Origin: Amycolatopsis keratiniphila subsp. keratiniphila
GTDB taxonomy: Bacteria; Actinomycetota; Actinomycetes; Mycobacteriales; Pseudonocardiaceae
NCBI RefSeq assembly: GCF_001620365.2
Contig: NZ_LQMT02000044.1
Location: forward strand, 1-56,553
DNA: 56,553 nt
Direction of reading: 5' to 3'
A program made the position numbers and the translations under genes. The first letter of the stretch is position 1. Each line of letters starts with the position of its first letter. Shown here one piece after another: positions 54,606 through 56,553 of this stretch. The notes under the pieces were generated by a model, which searched no databases, had not been told where the DNA came from, and saw nothing but the letters and a program-made list of their open reading frames with translations.

Positions 54606-55540
54606 TGGCCACGATCTCCGCTCCTGCTCGCCCAGAGCCCGCCCATGCGAAGAAGGCGGCTCCGAAGCGTGGCACCGATACGCCGTTCAAACGACGGCTG
54701 CCGCTGCTGCCCGCGCTGCTGTTCGTCGTCGCCGTGACACAGCTGCCCTTCGTGCTGACGGTGTTCTACTCGTTCCAGTCGTGGAACCTGGTGCGGCCGG
54801 GTTCGCGGCATTTCGTCGGGCTGCGGAACTACATCGACGTCTTCGCCGACTCGACGTTCCTCGGGGCACTGCTGAACACCGTGGTCCTCACGGTGGTGTG
54901 CGTGTTCTTCTCACTGCTGCTCGGCCTGGGGCTGGCGATCCTGCTGGACCGGAAGTTCCTCGGCCGCGGTGTGGTCCGGACCCTGCTGATCACGCCGTTC
55001 CTCATCCTGCCCGCGGCGGGCGCGCTGCTGTGGAAGACGACGATGTTCGACCCGACGTACGGGTTGCTGCACTTCGTGTTCGGCACCGACGTCGACTGGC
55101 TTTCGGAGTTCCCGCTGGCCGCCGTGATGGCGCAGGTCGTCTGGCAGTGGACGCCGTTCATGATGCTGCTGGTCCTGGCCGGGCTGCAGAGCCAGCCGAA
55201 GGACGTGCTGGAGGCCGCTTCGGTCGACGGTGCCGGCCGCTGGCGGACGTTCACCGCGATCACGCTGCCGCATCTGAGCCGGTTCCTGCAGCTGGCGACG
55301 TTGCTGGGCGCGATCTACATCGTCAACAGCTTCGACGCGATCTTCCTGATGACCCAAGGCGGCCCGGGGACGGCGAGCACGAACCTGCCGTTCTACATCT
55401 ACCAGCGGGCGTTCCAAGGTTTCGACATCGGGCAGTCGTCCGCGATGGGCGTGATCGTCGTGATCCTGACGATGATCGTCGCGACCTTCGCCCTGCGGCT
55501 GATGTTCCGCACGTTCTCGGTACAGGGAGGCGCGAAATGA
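54605..55540 (+). CDS. Sugar ABC permease 1
   Basis: A 311-residue BPD_transp_1 permease (MalF/UgpA type, six helices). N-terminal 28 residues are basic and cytoplasmic; EAA-loop EAASVDGAGRWRTFTAITLPHL fits the inner-membrane/ATPase contact. ATG at 54605 overlaps the binding-protein stop. Its TGA overlaps the next ATG (ATGA). Confidence 0.93.
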   Translation: MATISAPARPEPAHAKKAAPKRGTDTPFKRRLPLLPALLFVVAVTQLPFVLTVFYSFQSWNLVRPGSRHFVGLRNYIDVFADSTFLGALLNTVVLTVVCVFFSLLLGLGLAILLDRKFLGRGVVRTLLITPFLILPAAGALLWKTTMFDPTYGLLHFVFGTDVDWLSEFPLAAVMAQVVWQWTPFMMLLVLAGLQSQPKDVLEAASVDGAGRWRTFTAITLPHLSRFLQLATLLGAIYIVNSFDAIFLMTQGGPGTASTNLPFYIYQRAFQGFDIGQSSAMGVIVVILTMIVATFALRLMFRTFSVQGGAK

Positions 55541-56352
55541 AAAGCCGTTTCGGCCCCGGCGCGCTGACGGTCGCGACCTGGGTGCTCGCGATCCTGTTCG
55601 TGTTCCCGTTGCTGTGGATGATCCTCACGGCCTTCAAACAGGAGGCCGACGCCTACACCGACCCGCCTCGGCTGCTGTTCACCCCGACACTCGACCAGTT
55701 CGCGGGCGTACTCGAACGCGGATTCCTGCCGTACCTGTCGAATTCGGCGTTCGTGACCGTGGTTTCGACGCTTTTCGTGCTGCTGCTGGGAATCCCGGCC
55801 GCGTACGCGCTCTCGCTGGCGCCGGTGAAGGGGACGAGCAACGCGCTCGGCTTCTTCCTGTCGACGAAGATGCTGCCGATCGTGGCGGCGATCATCCCGC
55901 TGTACGTGATCTCGCAGAACACTCAGCTGCTGGACAACGTGTGGGCGCTGATCATCCTGTACACCTCGATGAACCTGCCGCTGGCGATCTGGATGATGCG
56001 GTCGTTCTTCCTGGAGGTGCCGCACGAGATGATCGAGGCGGGCCGGATCGACGGGGCGACACTGCCGATCCTGCTGCGGAAGATCATCATGCCGGTGGTC
56101 GCGCCCGGGGTGGCCGCGACCGCGCTGATCTGCGTGATCTTCTCGTGGACCGAGTTCTTCTATTCGGTCAACCTCACCGCCGCGCGGGCCGGGACGGTGC
56201 CGGTGTTCCTGGTCGGCTTCATCACCAGCGAAGGTCTGTACTGGGCGCAGCTTTCCGCCGCCGCGCTGCTCGCTTCGCTGCCGGTGATGATCGTCGGCTG
56301 GATCGCGCAGAACCACCTGGTGCGGGGGCTTTCGATGGGCGCGGTCAAGTAG
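55537..56352 (+). CDS. Sugar ABC permease 2
   Basis: A 271-residue BPD_transp_1 permease (MalG/UgpE type, six helices). EAA loop EAGRIDGATLPILLRKIIMPVV. ATG at 55537 overlapping permease 1. The operon seems to end here: a hairpin follows at 56453 and no ATPase gene is present, so it probably uses a shared MsiK-type ATPase encoded elsewhere. Confidence 0.93.
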   Translation: MKSRFGPGALTVATWVLAILFVFPLLWMILTAFKQEADAYTDPPRLLFTPTLDQFAGVLERGFLPYLSNSAFVTVVSTLFVLLLGIPAAYALSLAPVKGTSNALGFFLSTKMLPIVAAIIPLYVISQNTQLLDNVWALIILYTSMNLPLAIWMMRSFFLEVPHEMIEAGRIDGATLPILLRKIIMPVVAPGVAATALICVIFSWTEFFYSVNLTAARAGTVPVFLVGFITSEGLYWAQLSAAALLASLPVMIVGWIAQNHLVRGLSMGAVK

Positions 56353-56452
56353 GGCCTGGGTCGCGCTGGTCGTGAGTGGCGTTTCGGGTTCTGGGCGACG
56401 GGTGCCTTAAGTACCTACTGGATTTGGCTGTGGCTGATCGCGGGTCGGGTCC

Positions 56453-56499
56453 GTGAAGGCCTCCTTGCCTACCCTGACGGTAGTGAAGGAGGCCTTCAC
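56453..56499. terminator. 47-bp hairpin after the sugar ABC operon
   Basis: GTGAAGGCCTCCTT and AAGGAGGCCTTCAC are perfect outer arms around a less regular centre (GCCTACCCTGACGGTAGTG). Same length and arms as 29603-29649. Confidence 0.75.
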
Positions 56500-56553
56500 T
56501 ACCGTCAGAGATCGCCACCTGCAGCTCACCTGCACCAGCAACCACAGCAGCCA

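Noticed and set aside
1..56553. Prophage, integrative element or biosynthetic gene cluster
   Set aside because: No integrase, transposase, phage structural gene, PKS or NRPS module; the content is housekeeping, transport and exoenzymes.
1..56553. tRNA or rRNA genes
   Set aside because: I scanned intergenic gaps by eye for tRNA arms and found none; a dedicated covariance search could still find one.

Overview
The window looks like core chromosome of a high-GC actinomycete, most likely a Pseudonocardiales member such as Amycolatopsis. This is inferred from strong G/C bias at third codon positions, frequent GTG starts, many leaderless-type starts (TANNNT hexamer 5-7 nt before the start codon), a eukaryote-like NADP isocitrate dehydrogenase, and the gene neighbourhood trpS - YihY - dacA - SCO4848-like - sdhCDAB - BMP/nucleoside ABC - cdd - deoA - add. 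As I recall, that order resembles the Streptomyces coelicolor core. I saw no rRNA, tRNA, transposase, prophage or CRISPR array.

Layout. 0-3.3 kb: two DHA1-type drug exporters flank a divergent ArsR regulator, then a DUF1918 gene. 3.3-10 kb: a SpoU-type RNA methyltransferase with a possible leader peptide, a spermidine-synthase-like protein, GNAT-like genes, a HhH-GPD repair protein, the lysG/lysE amino-acid exporter pair, and an epimerase/aldo-keto reductase operon divergent from an Lrp regulator. 10-13 kb: a secreted lipase, a DUF2203-methyltransferase fusion and two tandem membrane paralogues. 13.4-16.8 kb: icd, an SH3-like protein, a metallo-beta-lactamase-fold hydrolase and exonuclease III. 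16.8-22 kb: a broken MNT nucleotidyltransferase, a proline-rich protein, a cupin/MarR pair, a GH19 chitinase with two DasR-like operators, a truncated HTH gene and a secreted S1 protease. 22-28.5 kb: trpS, YihY, dacA, an SCO4848-like protein, a secreted subtilase and a secreted M14 carboxypeptidase. 28.5-33 kb: a DUF559/AbiEi-like gene preceded by two perfect DnaA boxes, and sdhCDAB. 33.5-43.8 kb: a small secreted cysteine protein, a nucleoside ABC importer with cdd and deoA, a repeat-packed intergenic region, a coiled-coil protein and add. 43.8-51 kb: an MFS protein, an acidic protein divergent from a DUF3516 helicase, an NTF2-like protein, a membrane protein and an HxlR/F420-type oxidoreductase pair. 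51-56.5 kb: a SorC-type regulator divergent from a polyol-type dehydrogenase and a sugar ABC importer that lacks its own ATPase.

How genes work together. The 34-44 kb block can import nucleosides (lipoprotein, ATPase, two permeases) and salvage them (cytidine deaminase, thymidine phosphorylase, adenosine deaminase). The last block imports and oxidises a sugar or polyol under SorC control through two near-identical palindromes. Chitinase, lipase, two proteases and a carboxypeptidase form a secreted saprophytic set. icd and sdhCDAB belong to the TCA cycle.

The most unusual signal is not a gene but the short intergenic repeats: eleven copies of a 20-bp palindrome (GCGTTTAGCGGGCTAAACGC type), nine hairpins with an AAGGCC/GGCCTT or AAGGGGCCC-type core, an exact 21-bp tandem array, and two further palindrome families. 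Several sit exactly at gene 3' ends and supply, or directly follow, the stop codon.
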